This document shows, piece after piece, positions 20,104 to 29,843 of a stretch of 35,838 bases of DNA. The number at the start of each line of letters is the position of its first letter. Positions within the stretch are counted from its first letter, which is position 1. The notes under the pieces were generated by a model, which made no database searches, was not told the origin of the DNA, and was given only the letters and a program-made list of their open reading frames with translations. Source of the DNA: an uncultured Myxococcales bacterium (lineage in GTDB: Bacteria; Myxococcota_A; Bradymonadia; UBA7976; UBA1532). A program made the position numbers and the translations under genes. The stretch covers positions 1 through 35,838 of the forward strand of contig CAINDO010000326.1 in assembly GCA_903847385.1 (NCBI GenBank), written 5' to 3'.

Positions 20104-23100
20104 ATGGACACGCGCGCCGTGCTGGGCTGGGTCTGGTCGCTCCTGTGCGTGCTGTGGTTCGCCGCCGCGCTGCCCGGAGCGGCCCGGGCGGCGGATCCGC
20201 AGCGTGCGCTGGCGGTCGCACGGCTCGTCGAGTCGCCTGTACCGAACCCGCGGGACGCCGCCGAGGCCGTACGGTCGCTGCGCCGGGCCGGCGTGGGCGC
20301 GCGGCCGGCCGTAGGCGACTTCGCCCCCGTGGACGTGCGCCACCAGGCGTGGCGCCTGACGCTCGCCCCGGACGCGGTGGCGGCGGCGGTCCTGTTCGCC
20401 TCGGCGGGGGACGACGGCGGCTTCGGGGCGGGCCCCGGTCACGCTGCAGCGGCGCTCGACACGGCCGAGGCGCTGCTGGCGGCCGCGGACTCGCCGGACG
20501 CGCCGGCCCTCGGTGTCGCCCGCGCCCTGAACGCGCTGCTACGACTTCAGCGCCCGGACGGGGGCTTCGCCGCCAACGGCGTGGACGCCGATCTGCCGAC
20601 CACAGGCCTCGCGCTACGGGCGATGGCGGCGTTCCGCGCGCTTCTGCCCGGTGACCTGCCCCTGAACGCGGCGGGGGCGTGGCTCCGTCGCGCGGACACG
20701 TCGGCCCGGCCGGCGCTGTACGAGGCGCTTCGGGCGGACGCCCTGGGCGCGGCCGACCTGCTCGGCGCCGAGGATGTCTCCCGCGTGCGCGCGGCCGGCG
20801 ACGCCCGCGGCGTGTGGGACGACGCCCAGGGCACGGCCGCGGCGGTGCGGGTGCTCCTGGCCGCCGCGCCGGACCTGGTGTTCGCCGACGCGCGGCTGTC
20901 GTCGTCGGACGTGAGCGCGGGCACTCGCGTCGAGGCGACGTGGCAGGTGCGTAACGACGGCCTGGAGCCCGCCGGCGCGACGACGCTGGCCGTGCGGGTG
21001 GGGGACGAGCCGGCGCGCCGGCTCGACGTGCCCGCGCTGGCGCCGGGCGAGACGACGCCGCTGTCGCTCGACGTGGACACGACGGACCACACGGGCGGGC
21101 TGAGCATCGCCGCCACGCTCGACGCCGAGCCCGACGCGCGCGTCGACGAGTCGGACGAGGGGAACAACGCGGTCCGACTGCGGCTGCACGTGCGGGCCCC
21201 GCAACCCGCGGACCTCGAGGTCCGACCCGATCTCGTCGCGCTGTCGCCGATGCAACCCGCCGTCGGCGAGGCCTTCGAGGTCGCCGTCGTCGTGCGCAAC
21301 CGCGGGGACGCCGCCGCGGGCGCGACCACGATGCACCTGTATCGCGGCGCGCCCGAAGCGGGGGGCGCGCGGCTGGCCCAGGTCGCAGTCCCGGGCATCG
21401 AGGCGCACGCGGACACGACCGTGCGCGTGCCGCTGGCCGGGCTCCCGGCGCAGGCCACGCGCCTCGTGGTCCTCGTCGACCCCGACGCCCGGATCGCCGA
21501 GGCACACCGGGGCAACAATCGGGCGGTGCGTGCGCTGCGCATCGCCGGTGGGGCGGACCTGGCGGTCCTGCCCGGCGCGGTGGTGATCGAACCCGGGAGC
21601 GTCGTCGGGCTGGGGACCCCCGTCCGGCTTCGGGTGCGGGTGCAGAACCACGGGACGAGCGCCGCGCCCGGGAGCCTGTTGACCGCCGAGGAGGCGGGCG
21701 GGGCCACGCTCGGAGAGGCGGTGGTGCCGGCCCTCGGCGTCGGCGAGGTCGTCGAGGTCGCGCTGTCGTTCGCGCCCGATCGCGTCGGCGCCTGGCCGCT
21801 CCTGATCAGCGCGGACGCGGACGATGTGCTCGTCGAGGCGGACGAGGTCGACAACCTGACGGCGCTGGTCGTCGACGTCACCGACGCACAACTCTCGGTG
21901 CCGCCCGGTGATCCCGGGGGGCGCGCCGGCACGCTGTTGGCCACGGGGCGGCTGGACCTGGGGATCTTCGCCTCGAACCACGCGCCTCTGGCCGTCGCCC
22001 CGGTGCGCACGGCCCTGCGGGTCGGCTCACCGGATGGACCCGCGCAGGCCTGGGGCGACTGCGGCCCCTTCGCCGCGGCGCCGCGGGGCGGGACGACCAC
22101 GGCGACCTGCCAGATCCAGGTGTGGGCGGAGGGGCTGCCCGTCGGGCGTCAGTCCCTCTACTTCTGCGTCGACGCGACGAACCTGCTGGCCGAGCGCGAC
22201 GAGACGGACAACTGCCAGGTGTTTCCGGTGGATGTCCAGGCCCGGCGGGACGTGGGCGTGAGTCTGACCTTCGACCCCCCGGAGCCCGAGCCCGGTGAGT
22301 GGGTCGAGGTCACCTGGCGCACTTCGGCCGCGGCGGAGTCCGGGCTGACGCAGGTCCGGATCCGGGCGGACGCCGAGCCCCTGATGGCGCGCAGCGTGCC
22401 GTTGAACGCCTCCGGTGTGTTGCGCTGGCGCGCGCCGGACGTGCGAACGGACGTGCGCTTCGAGGCGATGGCGGACGCGGGGCTGAGCGTGGCCGAGGTC
22501 AATCCGGCGGACAATGTGTTCGCGGCAACCGTGCACGTCGGGGGACCGCCCGGTGTCGTCGAGGTCCGCGCGCTGGCGGCCGACCGGCTCGACCCCGCGG
22601 TCGCCGGCCGCGCCGGGTGGCTCTCCGTCGGGGTGGACGCGCCGACCGAGGTGACCTTCGGCGCCCTGCACGCCGCCGCCACGCCCGAGGCGCCGGCCGT
22701 TTTTCCCTACACGCCGGATACGGCCGGCGAGGCGGTCGTGCACGTCGCCACGCGCGAGCGCCCCGCGGGTCTGGACTGGCCGGTGGAGATTCGCGCGCCG
22801 GGCGCGCCGGAGGCCCTGGCCGCGGCCTTCGCGCCCGAGGGGGTGCAGCTCACGTGGCAAGCGCGCGCGGCCGCGACCGGCTACGTGCTGCTCCGGAGCG
22901 GCCTGCCCGTGGGGACGCCCGACCAGGTGCTCGCGCCTTCGTTGCCGCTGCCGCCCGTGCTCGAGCGGGGGGAGAGCTATCCGATCGACCTGCCGACGCA
23001 CACGTTCATCGGCGCGGTGGGCCTGGACCTCTCGCAGGCGCACAGCTCGGTCATCGCCCACTGGCGGCTCGAGGCGCTCACGGAGCGAGGGCGCTGGACG

Positions 23101-26100
23101 CCGCTCCACGAGGAGGGCGGCGGCGGGGGCGTCGCGACGCCGCTGCGTGAGATCACACCCGTTCGGGCGCGGCATCTGCGCCTGCACGTGCTCTCCACCA
23201 GCAGCAGCAGCTTCCCGGCGCGGTTGGCGCTCCGCGGGTATGCGGGGGCCGTCGACCCGGCCTGGCTCGACGACCGGATCGGCGCCGAGGCCGGGGCGTG
23301 GCGCGTGGCCGCGCAGCTCGGCCCCGTCCTGACCGAGGCCGGCCCGTCGGTGGCCTTCGACCGAGGGCTCGAAGCACCGGCGGTGAGCGTGACCGTCGAC
23401 GGAGCGGTGATCCGGTTGCAGGTCGAGCCCTTGCCCGGACGACGCGTCGCCGGCTTCCTGGTCGAGGTCGACGGGGCGGACCTGCCCGCCGCGGGCATCC
23501 TCCCGACGGCGGTGTATCCGCAGGCCCTCACGACGGCGGCCCTGCCGCTCGTGTTCCGGCAGGTCCTGCTCGACGGGCAGGCCGTGCGGCGCGCCGCCGT
23601 CGCCGAGTTTGCCGCTCCCCGCAGGGTGACCGCCTTGCCGAGCGTGGAGGCCGATCCGCGCTGGCGGGTCACGGACGCCTCGAACGCGCCCTTCGCGCCG
23701 GGTCCACACCGCCGCCTGACGTTCCAGCGACCAGCGGCGGACGACGACGCCGACCTGGTCTTCACGCCGACGTTCCTCGGTCCGCCGATGCTCCCGGGCG
23801 ACGGCGGCGCGCTGACCGTGACCTTGCCCGCGGGGCTGCGGAGCGTGGCGATCCATCCGATGGACGCCGAGGGTCGCCTCGGCGTGCCGGCCATGCTGCC
23901 CGTGGCGGTCGGTGGGCCGCGTGGTCTCTCGAACGTCACCGCGCGGGCCGAGGGCGGCGAGGTGCGCCTGTCCTGGACGGCCCCGCAGGAGTTGACCGAG
24001 GTGGTCGTCAGCGCGCCCTGGGGGCAGACACTGCGCGCACCGGCGGCGCCCGGGACGCTCCGTTTCGCCCCGACTTTCGCCGGCGGCGCGTTGCGAGGCC
24101 ACCTGACCTTCCGCCTGTCGCCCATCGACACGGCGGGCAACCCGGCGCCGGTGACGGACATCGGCCTCGACCTGCTCCTCGATCTCCCGCAGCCGGAGGC
24201 GCTGTCGGCCGACGTCGTCGGCTACGACCTCACGGCTCGCTGGACGATGCCGCGCCCGGGAGACACCGCGCTCTACGCCCTGGCGGTCGACGGCGCGGCG
24301 TTCGGCCACGCGCTGGACACGCCCGCGCGCCTGCGCTACCTGGCCGCCGGACATCACACGCTCGCCGTCTCCGCGATGTCCGGCGCCGGTTTCACGGGCC
24401 CGCCGGCGTTCGTCGGCTTCGACGTCGCCGACGACGGTCCGCCGGGGCCGATCCGCTTCGAGCCCACGGCCGAGTGGACCTCGAACACGGCGGGGTACCT
24501 GGTCTCATGGCTGCGCCCGATCGAGGCCGACGCCGTCGCGGTCGAGTTCGCCGTCAACGGCGAGGCCCCACTGCGGCAAGCCCGGTTTCCGGGGACCTAC
24601 CAGATCACCTGGCGACCGGGCGTGACGCCGCACCGCGTTCGCGGGCGCGTGGTGGACGGGAGCGGCCACGCCTCGCCATGGACCGAGGTCGACTACACGC
24701 CCCCCGCGTCGTTCAGCGCCGCCGGCTTCTCCGCAGGCCCCCTGCGCGCGGACGGGGCCGTTCCGTTCACCGCGCCGGGCGCCGCCGAGAACGGATACTT
24801 CGTCTACCGGGACGGCGAGCGGCTCTGCGACTGGTCGTCGACGGGGCTCGTGCCCTCGCGCCTCTCCTCGGGCCAGTGGGTCTCGTTCCATTCGCCGTTC
24901 GGGACGCGGGGTGATCCCGGCATCGTGCCCTGGGTCGCCGCCGCCGAGGACCCGCACCCGACGGTCACGCTGGACCACGGCTTCGCGGCCGTCGGGACCC
25001 CCGTGGACCGACTGCGCGTCGCCTTCGCGACCGACGCGGGCATCCCGGACGCGTTCCACTTCGACGCCCGCCCGTTGGGCCTGGACTGGGTCGAGATCGC
25101 CCGCGTGGCGGGCAACGACGCCCCGGTGGTGGTGCTCGAGCTCCCCGACACGCCTCGACGCGGCGCGGTCGAGCTCCGCTTCGTCGTCGACCACCACGCG
25201 CCCGGCGCCGCCGTCCAGGTGGCCAGCATGCAGGCGTTCACGTGTCGGGCCCCGGCGTTCGACCGGCCCGCCCACGGCGGGCGCACCACATACACTGCGC
25301 GCACGTGGGGACCGAACTTCGACCCCGGTCCGGCGTCGCCCGGGCAGAGCGTGGACGTGCCGCTCACGGATCTCGCGCTGGCGGCGGGCAGCCTGCGCCT
25401 CTCGGACGACGAGTTCCTGCCGGGCGACACGGTCGCCCTCGTGGCCCCCGTGGAGAATCTGGGCTCGAACGACGCCCCGAACGTGGACGTCGTGCTCCGC
25501 GTCGCGCCCATCGACTGCGGCGTGGGCGCGGTCGAGGTCGCCCGGGCCACCGTGTCCGTGCGGGCGGGGCAGACGGCCGCGGCGATCCTGCCCTGGGCGG
25601 TGGGCAACGACACGGGCGTGCTGTGCGCGGCGGTCGACCCGGAGGGCCGAATTCCCGAGCAGCGCGAGGACAACAACACGACACAACGCAGCGTGGTCGC
25701 GGACCAGGCCTTCCGAACGGAGGTCTGGGCCAACGGCGAGGTCACCCTGCTCTCGTGCGCGGACGAGGTCCGCTGGGCCATGCGACCGGCCGTGGGCGCC
25801 CCGCTCTTCGGCACGCTCGCCCCCGGCGCGGCCACGACGGCCTCGCTCACCGGCGCCGTCGCAGTCTCCGCGGACGCACCCTTCGCGCTGCACGTCGGCG
25901 CGCTGCGACACGCGACGGCCACGCTCCTGCGCGACTGTGCAGGCGAGGTCCGCACGCTCGACGTCACCGGCGACGTCCCGCAGAACCGCCCGGTGGACAT
26001 GCGCATGGCCGCGCGCTCGCCGGGCACGGTGGTGTTCGCGCCCGACCGTGACCTCCGTGTCGTGGGCAGCGAGCCGTTCCGGTGGCAGGGCTCGTCTTCC

Positions 26101-29100
26101 GTTCCGTCGGGGCTGCAGTTGTTCGAGGGCGACGTGCCCGAAGGCGCGCTCCGCTTCTTCAACCCCCACCAGCGGGCAGACGGCCGTTCCACGGACAGCC
26201 TGCGCCTGACCTCGGACGCGCCGATGATCGCGTGGAGTTACGCGGACCTCGGGTTCCCGTTCGTCGGCGCCGATGGTCGGATGACCGGGACCGATCTGGT
26301 CGGTTTCGTCGGCCGGAGTTCGCTCCAGTTTCAGCAGAGCCCCTTGCCGGGCGAGGAGATCGTCCTCGTCAGCTACGACCCCGACAACCGCGTCTCCATC
26401 GAGCGCATGGATACCGGGCAGGTGGTTGCCACGCATCTGCTGCCGGCGAACGGGGTCGCGTCCCAGTTCTTCGCGGCTCAGGCGATCGATGGTTTCCTGC
26501 CCTTGCGCGTCCGGGCGACGGGGCGCGTCGCGGCGCTCAACATGTCCCTCTACGGCAGCCCCGCCTACGGCTACGCCCACGCGCTGTTCATCCCCGGCGA
26601 GTCCGGGCGACTGTTCGACCGGCGCTTCGTGGTGCCCCTGACACGCAACGGTCGGGGCGAGGACTTCGCGCCGGTGACCGCGCTCTACGACGCCACCACC
26701 GTGCGCGTGACCTCACCGGACACGGGCGAGGACGTCTGGCGTGGCACGCTCTCCCGCGGCGAGTCGGTGAACCTGCTCTCGGACGCCACGGTGGTGGACG
26801 ACCCGGCGCGCCGGCGGCTCGTCGTCGAGAGTGACCGGCCGGTGAGCGTGTACGCCGGCACGGGGCTCGCGGGGGCGGAGATGGCGCCCGTATTGTTCGC
26901 GCCGGAGAACCGGGCGGACCTCACGATTCGCGGGGTCGCGACCGAGCCGGCGCTGCCCCTGCCGGGGGACGTGCTCGCCGTGCACGGGGAGGTGGTGAAC
27001 GCGGGCGTCGCGCGGGCGCGGCGGGTCGAGGTCCGCGTCTACGACGGCCCCCCCGACGAGGGCCGCCTGGTCCACCAACAGTCGCTGCCGCGGCTCGACG
27101 CGGGGCAGCCAGTGTCGCTCGACTTCGCCCTCGGGCTGGGCGAGGGGGTGCGCACGCTCTTCTGGGTGGTCGACCCCGAGGACGTCGTCGCGGAGAGCCG
27201 CGAGGACAACAACGTCACGGAGTTCACGCTGGCCAACCCGCCGGACCTCGTGCCCGACGGGGTCAGCGGGGAGCCCGTCGCCGGCCTGCCGGGCCGACTC
27301 CGCGTCAGGCTCCGCAACGACGGCGGCCAGCCCGTCGAGGGGGCGCGCGCGCGGCTCTGGGCGGACGAGGCGCCGCTCGGCTCGGTCACACTCGACGTGC
27401 CCGGCGCCGGGTCGGCCACCGTCGAGGTGCCCTGGGTGCCCGACTCGCTGGGCCCGGTCGTCGTGCGCGTCGTCGTCGAGGCCCCCGAGGGCGTGCTCGA
27501 GGCGCGCCTCGACAACAACGTGTCGACCACGCCCCTGACGGTCGCCGCGCCCGAACGGGATCTGGTCGGCACGTGGACGTTCGCGCCGGCGGCGCCGGGT
27601 CCCTGCGACGACGTCGAGCTCTCCGTGGCGCTCGGAGAGCCCCTGGTGGTCGGCGTCGAGGCCTTCGTGGGGCCGGAGCGCGTCGCGGCGGGCCGGACCG
27701 GCCCCGACGGGCGCGGGACGCTGCGCTGGGTGGGGGACAAACCCGTCGGGGTGCACGCCGTGCGCCTCGTCGTGGACACGGCGGACGCCGTCGTGGAGTC
27801 GGACGAGGAGAACAACACGACGATGCTGGACGTCCCGGTGGCCGACTACGCCACCGCGCTGGTGGTTCGCGGCCCGGCCGTGCCCGTCGAAGCGGGCGGG
27901 GCCGTCGAGCTCGAGGTCACGCCGACGCGCGCGCTGCCCGACGGCGCCCGACTCGAAGCGGCGGGGTTCGCCGACACGAGCGCTGCGGGGGATGCGCCGG
28001 TGTCGTTGAGCGCCCTCGCGCCCGAGGTGGCCGGGCCGGTCTTCGTGCGGGTCAAGGCGCGCGGCGTCGACGGCGCGGTCCTCGCGGTGGGGCAGGGGCG
28101 CTACGACGTCGCCCCGCCGAGCGTCGGCCTGCGGCTGGGCGTCTGGCCCGTCCTCGCCGGCGCCGGCGTGCCGGTCACCCTCGAGGCCACGGTGCGAGGG
28201 GCGGGGGAGGTCGTCTTTCTCGTCGACGACGCCGAGATCGCCCGGACGCGGGCCGACGCGCCCCGGAGCATCGCCCGGGCCCTCGCACCGGATGACGCCG
28301 CGGGGGTCCACCGCGTGCGGGTCGAGCTGCGGGACGCCGGGGGAGAGGCGCTGGGCACCGCCGATGCCACGTACGAGCGCGCGGGCTTGCCGCCGGCCGC
28401 GCGCGTCCAGGTCGAGCTCGACCCGCAGACGGCCACGGTCGGCGCGAGCCTCACGGTCCCGGTGCGTTTGCGCAACCCCGAGCCCGGCGTGCCCGTCTCG
28501 CTGGACGATGTCGTCGTCGCGATCACGGACGAGCCCCCGCGCCGGATGATCCGCGAGGACCGGCTGGGGGTCGCCCACGTCGTCGGCGCCGACGGCACGA
28601 CCGTGATGGTCGAGGTCGGTCCGCTGCCCTGGACTGCGGGGACCTGGCGCCTCGTCGCACGAGGCGAACGGGGCGGGGCCGTGCTCGGTGTGGGCAGCGC
28701 GCCGCTCCTGCTGCTGGATTCGGACGCGACGCCGCCCCCGGACGCCGCGCCGCCACGGCCCGATGCCGCCGCCCCGCCGCCCCCGGACCAGGGCGGCGAT
28801 CCGCGAACGGATCTCGGCGCGCCGCCGCCCCTCGTGGCCGACCTGGGCGCCGATCCGCGGGCCGATTCGACTGTCTCGCCGCCCGTGAGCGACCTGCGCG
28901 TGCCCGTCGGGGACGCGAGCCGGGACGCGAGCGACGGTCCGTCCCCGACGGACGCCCACCCGGTGGTCGCGCTCGACGCCGCGTCGGACGCCGCCGCCGG
29001 CCCGATGGACGCCCGCTCCGACGCCCGCGTCGCGGACGCACGACCGCCGCTCAGGGACGCCCGCCAAGACCAGGTCGGCGAGGCGGGCGCGCCGCCCGAG

Positions 29101-29250
29101 GGCCCCGCCGACCCGGATGTCGGCGGTGGTGGTGGCACCCACGCCGGCGGCTGCGATTGTCGCTCGACCCGCGGCTCGGCCGCCTCCGGTGCGCTCTGGG
29201 CGCTGGCGCTCATCGGCGCGTTCCGGCGTCGTCGGCGACGATCGCGCTGA
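20104..29250 (+). CDS. Giant multidomain surface protein with CARDB repeats and MYXO-CTERM-like anchor
   Basis: ATG 20104 has GGAGGG five bases upstream and gives 3048 residues. A signal peptide (about 1-29) is followed by a helical domain (about 45-240) with DGGF motifs like prenyltransferase/terpenoid-cyclase repeats. Nine CARDB-type beta domains, each ending near a DExxNN or similar motif, lie at about 260-800 (five), 1755-1865 (one) and 2274-2580 (three). Between them are two discoidin-like regions (about 958-1050 and 1560-1720), fibronectin-III-like segments, and a block (about 1873-2271) resembling bacterial IgGFc-binding-like domains. An Asp/Pro/Ala-rich stalk (about 2873-3013) leads to GGCDC, a hydrophobic stretch and RRRRRR, the MYXO-CTERM pattern for surface sorting. 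It lies 120 bases after the giant lipoprotein on the same strand. Only domain types are inferred; function is probably adhesion or matrix. Confidence 0.9.
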   Translation: MDTRAVLGWVWSLLCVLWFAAALPGAARAADPQRALAVARLVESPVPNPRDAAEAVRSLRRAGVGARPAVGDFAPVDVRHQAWRLTLAPDAVAAAVLFASAGDDGGFGAGPGHAAAALDTAEALLAAADSPDAPALGVARALNALLRLQRPDGGFAANGVDADLPTTGLALRAMAAFRALLPGDLPLNAAGAWLRRADTSARPALYEALRADALGAADLLGAEDVSRVRAAGDARGVWDDAQGTAAAVRVLLAAAPDLVFADARLSSSDVSAGTRVEATWQVRNDGLEPAGATTLAVRVGDEPARRLDVPALAPGETTPLSLDVDTTDHTGGLSIAATLDAEPDARVDESDEGNNAVRLRLHVRAPQPADLEVRPDLVALSPMQPAVGEAFEVAVVVRNRGDAAAGATTMHLYRGAPEAGGARLAQVAVPGIEAHADTTVRVPLAGLPAQATRLVVLVDPDARIAEAHRGNNRAVRALRIAGGADLAVLPGAVVIEPGSVVGLGTPVRLRVRVQNHGTSAAPGSLLTAEEAGGATLGEAVVPALGVGEVVEVALSFAPDRVGAWPLLISADADDVLVEADEVDNLTALVVDVTDAQLSVPPGDPGGRAGTLLATGRLDLGIFASNHAPLAVAPVRTALRVGSPDGPAQAWGDCGPFAAAPRGGTTTATCQIQVWAEGLPVGRQSLYFCVDATNLLAERDETDNCQVFPVDVQARRDVGVSLTFDPPEPEPGEWVEVTWRTSAAAESGLTQVRIRADAEPLMARSVPLNASGVLRWRAPDVRTDVRFEAMADAGLSVAEVNPADNVFAATVHVGGPPGVVEVRALAADRLDPAVAGRAGWLSVGVDAPTEVTFGALHAAATPEAPAVFPYTPDTAGEAVVHVATRERPAGLDWPVEIRAPGAPEALAAAFAPEGVQLTWQARAAATGYVLLRSGLPVGTPDQVLAPSLPLPPVLERGESYPIDLPTHTFIGAVGLDLSQAHSSVIAHWRLEALTERGRWTPLHEEGGGGGVATPLREITPVRARHLRLHVLSTSSSSFPARLALRGYAGAVDPAWLDDRIGAEAGAWRVAAQLGPVLTEAGPSVAFDRGLEAPAVSVTVDGAVIRLQVEPLPGRRVAGFLVEVDGADLPAAGILPTAVYPQALTTAALPLVFRQVLLDGQAVRRAAVAEFAAPRRVTALPSVEADPRWRVTDASNAPFAPGPHRRLTFQRPAADDDADLVFTPTFLGPPMLPGDGGALTVTLPAGLRSVAIHPMDAEGRLGVPAMLPVAVGGPRGLSNVTARAEGGEVRLSWTAPQELTEVVVSAPWGQTLRAPAAPGTLRFAPTFAGGALRGHLTFRLSPIDTAGNPAPVTDIGLDLLLDLPQPEALSADVVGYDLTARWTMPRPGDTALYALAVDGAAFGHALDTPARLRYLAAGHHTLAVSAMSGAGFTGPPAFVGFDVADDGPPGPIRFEPTAEWTSNTAGYLVSWLRPIEADAVAVEFAVNGEAPLRQARFPGTYQITWRPGVTPHRVRGRVVDGSGHASPWTEVDYTPPASFSAAGFSAGPLRADGAVPFTAPGAAENGYFVYRDGERLCDWSSTGLVPSRLSSGQWVSFHSPFGTRGDPGIVPWVAAAEDPHPTVTLDHGFAAVGTPVDRLRVAFATDAGIPDAFHFDARPLGLDWVEIARVAGNDAPVVVLELPDTPRRGAVELRFVVDHHAPGAAVQVASMQAFTCRAPAFDRPAHGGRTTYTARTWGPNFDPGPASPGQSVDVPLTDLALAAGSLRLSDDEFLPGDTVALVAPVENLGSNDAPNVDVVLRVAPIDCGVGAVEVARATVSVRAGQTAAAILPWAVGNDTGVLCAAVDPEGRIPEQREDNNTTQRSVVADQAFRTEVWANGEVTLLSCADEVRWAMRPAVGAPLFGTLAPGAATTASLTGAVAVSADAPFALHVGALRHATATLLRDCAGEVRTLDVTGDVPQNRPVDMRMAARSPGTVVFAPDRDLRVVGSEPFRWQGSSSVPSGLQLFEGDVPEGALRFFNPHQRADGRSTDSLRLTSDAPMIAWSYADLGFPFVGADGRMTGTDLVGFVGRSSLQFQQSPLPGEEIVLVSYDPDNRVSIERMDTGQVVATHLLPANGVASQFFAAQAIDGFLPLRVRATGRVAALNMSLYGSPAYGYAHALFIPGESGRLFDRRFVVPLTRNGRGEDFAPVTALYDATTVRVTSPDTGEDVWRGTLSRGESVNLLSDATVVDDPARRRLVVESDRPVSVYAGTGLAGAEMAPVLFAPENRADLTIRGVATEPALPLPGDVLAVHGEVVNAGVARARRVEVRVYDGPPDEGRLVHQQSLPRLDAGQPVSLDFALGLGEGVRTLFWVVDPEDVVAESREDNNVTEFTLANPPDLVPDGVSGEPVAGLPGRLRVRLRNDGGQPVEGARARLWADEAPLGSVTLDVPGAGSATVEVPWVPDSLGPVVVRVVVEAPEGVLEARLDNNVSTTPLTVAAPERDLVGTWTFAPAAPGPCDDVELSVALGEPLVVGVEAFVGPERVAAGRTGPDGRGTLRWVGDKPVGVHAVRLVVDTADAVVESDEENNTTMLDVPVADYATALVVRGPAVPVEAGGAVELEVTPTRALPDGARLEAAGFADTSAAGDAPVSLSALAPEVAGPVFVRVKARGVDGAVLAVGQGRYDVAPPSVGLRLGVWPVLAGAGVPVTLEATVRGAGEVVFLVDDAEIARTRADAPRSIARALAPDDAAGVHRVRVELRDAGGEALGTADATYERAGLPPAARVQVELDPQTATVGASLTVPVRLRNPEPGVPVSLDDVVVAITDEPPRRMIREDRLGVAHVVGADGTTVMVEVGPLPWTAGTWRLVARGERGGAVLGVGSAPLLLLDSDATPPPDAAPPRPDAAAPPPPDQGGDPRTDLGAPPPLVADLGADPRADSTVSPPVSDLRVPVGDASRDASDGPSPTDAHPVVALDAASDAAAGPMDARSDARVADARPPLRDARQDQVGEAGAPPEGPADPDVGGGGGTHAGGCDCRSTRGSAASGALWALALIGAFRRRRRRSR
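28720..29140 (+). repeat. Asp/Pro/Ala-rich stalk before the C-terminal anchor
   Basis: Low-complexity coding sequence rich in PDAA, ADAR, SDAR and PPPD motifs. It separates the folded domains of the giant protein from its C-terminal anchor and probably acts as an extended acidic stalk through the cell envelope. Similar but shorter linkers follow the signal sequence of the lipoprotein at 14740 and the phosphatase at 9170. Confidence 0.7.
29141..29250 (+). other. MYXO-CTERM-like C-terminal sorting signal
   Basis: The last 36 residues contain GGCDC, a polar stretch, the hydrophobic segment ALWALALIGAF, and RRRRRRSR at the end. This is the three-part pattern (Cys, transmembrane, Arg cluster) of myxobacterial C-terminal sorting signals, where the Cys is thought to be processed for attachment to the cell surface. 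Confidence 0.75.
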
Positions 29251-29255
29251 GGTTC

Positions 29256-29269
29256 GACCCGCAGGTCGT
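29256..29269. other. Small inverted repeat between the giant protein and ogt
   Basis: CGACC (29256-29260) and GGTCG (29265-29269) flank a 4-base loop, six bases after the giant gene's stop. It could be a weak terminator or an operator for ogt. It is short and there is no T-run. Confidence 0.2.
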
Positions 29270-29295
29270 GATATGCCCGACCCGAGGTGTGTTCC

Positions 29296-29766
29296 ATGTC
29301 GCCGACGCGATTCCATGTGGCCGGGCCCCTGGGGCCGATGGCGGTCGAGCTCGACGCTCTGGGCGCGCTCTTGCGCCTGTCCTGGCGCGCCCAGGAGACC
29401 GGCCCCCCCGAGACCGAGCCGGCCCCACCGGGACACCCCGTCGCGGCCGCGCTCGCCGCGTACTTCGCCGGGGACCTCGAGGCGCTGACCGCGCTCCCGG
29501 CCGCGCCCGAGGGCACGCCGTTCCAGCGGCGGGTCTGGGCGGCCCTGCGCGAGATCCCGCCCGGCCGCACCTGGAGCTACCAGCAGCTCGCCGAGCGCGT
29601 CGGCAGCGTGGCGCGGGCCGTGGGCTCGGCCAACGGCGCCAACCCCGTGGGCATCGTGGTCCCATGCCACCGCGTCATCGGGGCCGACGGCGGGCTGGTG
29701 GGCTACGCGGGCGGCCTGGACGCGAAACGCTGGCTCCTGCGACACGAGGGCGCGCTCCTGCTCTGA
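29296..29766 (+). CDS. ogt: Methylated-DNA-protein cysteine S-methyltransferase
   Basis: Suicide repair enzyme that moves the alkyl group from O6-alkylguanine in DNA to its own cysteine. The acceptor is C124 in the VPCHRVIG motif. The DNA-binding helix-turn-helix segment (YQQLAERVGSVARAVGSANG, about 95-114) with the Arg finger precedes it. A reduced N-terminal domain fills residues 1-70. The 156 residues fit a stand-alone Ogt rather than an Ada fusion. ATG 29296 is chosen; GAGG lies about 8 bases upstream, and an in-frame GTG at 29287 would add three residues. It begins 45 bases after the giant surface gene and is followed by a strong inverted repeat. No ada regulator is nearby. Confidence 0.95.
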   Translation: MSPTRFHVAGPLGPMAVELDALGALLRLSWRAQETGPPETEPAPPGHPVAAALAAYFAGDLEALTALPAAPEGTPFQRRVWAALREIPPGRTWSYQQLAERVGSVARAVGSANGANPVGIVVPCHRVIGADGGLVGYAGGLDAKRWLLRHEGALLL

Positions 29767-29793
29767 GCCCGGGCTGCTCGTTGCCGCCCGGGC
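29767..29793. terminator. Strong GC inverted repeat directly after ogt
   Basis: GCCCGGGC occurs at 29767-29774 and 29786-29793 with an 11-base spacer; each copy is itself a palindrome, so the two pair perfectly as an 8-bp all-GC stem. It starts right after the ogt stop codon. No T-run follows, so intrinsic termination is uncertain, but a stable 3' hairpin is expected. Confidence 0.35.
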
Positions 29794-29843
29794 CGCGCCT
29801 GTGGTACCGCACGGCAAGGCCAGCGGACGCGAGGATGGCGAAC

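Noticed and set aside
26713..29817. Long minus-strand open frame opposite the giant MYXO-CTERM protein and ogt
   Set aside because: Composition is typical of an antisense shadow, with no recognisable motif, and it spans two well-supported plus-strand genes.
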